NCBI GenBank assembly: GCA_027011835.1
Contig: JALUZN010000369.1
Location: 1 to 6,812 of the forward strand
DNA from: Draconibacterium sp.
Lineage (GTDB): Bacteria; Bacteroidota; Bacteroidia; Bacteroidales; Prolixibacteraceae
Direction of reading: 5' to 3'
Length of the DNA stretch: 6,812 bases
The position numbers and the translations under genes are program-made. The number at the start of each line of letters is the position of its first letter. Positions within the stretch are counted from its first letter, which is position 1. The notes beneath the pieces are model-generated. The model had not been told where the DNA came from and did no database searches. It worked only from the letters and a program-made list of their open reading frames with translations. Positions 6,018-6,812 of this stretch are shown in pieces.

Positions 6018-6812
6018 ATGAAACAAAATCATCTGTTACTCGTTGCCATACTCCTCTTCTCTTTTGTTTGGAGTTGTACCTCAAAAAAATCGAAAAAAAT
6101 CGGTGCTGCCGTAAAAGGCGAGAAATTTCCTCCCGAGCTGGTAAGTTTTACACCCTACGAAAACAACCCTGTTTTTAACGGTACCGACACAACAACCTGG
6201 GACAGACTTATCCGCGAACGTGGCTATATACTTAAAGAAGACGGGATTTATAAAATGTGGTACTCGGGCTACAACCCCGATATTACCGCCGAAGTACATC
6301 TTGGTTATGCAACATCGGAAGATGGAATTCATTGGAAACGCTATCCTGAAAATCCTATTTACAAAGATTATTGGGTTGAGGATATGTGTGTCGTTCATTA
6401 TAAAAATAAATACTACCTGTTTGCCGAAGGATTAAACGACATTGCTCATTTAATGGTTTCCGACGATGGAATTAACTGGCAGCGTGCCGGCGATTTGGAT
6501 ATCAGAAAAAAGAATGGCGAGCCGATTTCGGAAGGCCCTTACGGAACACCGACTGCCTGGGTTGAAAACGATACGTGGTATTTGTTTTACGAACGTCGCG
6601 ATGAGGCAATTTGGCTGGCCACTTCAACCGATATGAGAGTTTGGACAAATGTACAGGACGAGCCGGTAATAGCGTGCGGCCCTACTTACGACAAAGGTGC
6701 TGTTGCAATGGACCAGGTTGTAAAATACAAAGGAAGATATTACGCGTACTACCACGCCACAGCAACTAAACCGTGGTCGGTGTGGTCGTCGAATGTGGCC
6801 ACTTCGGAAGAC
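6018..6812 (+). CDS. Lipoprotein with a five-bladed beta-propeller glycosidase-like domain (GH43/GH32-type), 3' end missing
   Basis: The frame is open from ATG 6018 to the window end, giving 265 residues without a stop. Residues 1-20 are a lipoprotein signal with VWSC (17-20); after C20 the tail is basic (TSKKSKK), unlike the acidic surface-export signal of Bacteroidota, so the protein may stay on the periplasmic side. From about 45 the blade pattern repeats: YKMWYSGY (78-85) then GYATSEDGIHW (96-106); YYLFAEG (132-138) then MVSDDGINW (146-154); WYLFYE (187-192) then LATSTDMRVW (200-209); YYAYYH (241-246) then NVATSED (259-265). This is the layout of the GH32/43/62/68/117/130 superfamily. By comparison with GH43, D122 in WVEDM and E172 in SEGPYGTP would be the pKa-modulating and acid residues; the base is less certain (D57 or D62). 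The substrate cannot be told, and a non-catalytic propeller is possible. No SusC/SusD pair is visible. Confidence 0.85.
   Translation, partial: MKQNHLLLVAILLFSFVWSCTSKKSKKIGAAVKGEKFPPELVSFTPYENNPVFNGTDTTTWDRLIRERGYILKEDGIYKMWYSGYNPDITAEVHLGYATSEDGIHWKRYPENPIYKDYWVEDMCVVHYKNKYYLFAEGLNDIAHLMVSDDGINWQRAGDLDIRKKNGEPISEGPYGTPTAWVENDTWYLFYERRDEAIWLATSTDMRVWTNVQDEPVIACGPTYDKGAVAMDQVVKYKGRYYAYYHATATKPWSVWSSNVATSED

Noticed and set aside
6081..6435. Minus-strand frame of 105 codons (6081-6398) and plus-strand frame of 71 codons (6220-6435)
   Set aside because: The real gene here is the plus-strand frame from 6018, open to the window end with a lipoprotein signal and repeated propeller motifs; the others are shadows of it.

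Overview
The window looks like chromosomal DNA from a member of the Bacteroidota. The reasons are a gliding-motility lipoprotein of the GldB family, AT-rich starts without Shine-Dalgarno sequences, several upstream copies of the Bacteroidota -7 element TAnnTTTG, a DUF1573 periplasmic protein and a SusD-free glycosidase-like lipoprotein. An anaerobic or marine Bacteroidales/Marinilabiliales-type lineage (for example Prolixibacteraceae) is my best guess, from the general feel of the proteins only.

Layout. (1) Positions 1-112 hold the 3' end of a + strand gene that looks like an IS1595/ISXO2-type transposase. It runs head-on into meaB with only 9 bp between the two stop codons. (2) meaB (122-1237, -) encodes the GTPase chaperone of methylmalonyl-CoA mutase. 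(3) A 546 bp gap (1238-1783) contains a candidate meaB promoter, a strongly structured block of nested inverted repeats that looks like a dispersed intergenic repeat, and a strong terminator next to the following gene. (4) A secreted DUF1573 protein with three Ig-like modules (1784-2878, -). (5) A 273 bp gap with about 11 copies of a 7 bp tandem repeat. (6) nadE, glutamine-dependent NAD+ synthetase (3152-4795, -). (7) A 142 bp divergent promoter region. (8) gldB (4938-5954, +). (9) The first 265 codons of a lipoprotein with a five-bladed beta-propeller glycosidase-like fold (6018 to the window end, +).

The genes do not form one pathway. The three minus-strand genes are separated by long gaps with their own promoter candidates and are probably separate transcription units. 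nadE and gldB are divergent and share a control region. The main functions are housekeeping (NAD synthesis, B12-dependent propionate/succinate metabolism) and envelope proteins (DUF1573, GldB, propeller lipoprotein). I see no convincing new multi-gene system. The points most worth a second look are the transposase end abutting meaB, the structured intergenic block, the heptamer repeat, the degenerate middle module of the DUF1573 protein, the protease-like but HExxH-lacking GldB, and the unassigned propeller lipoprotein.
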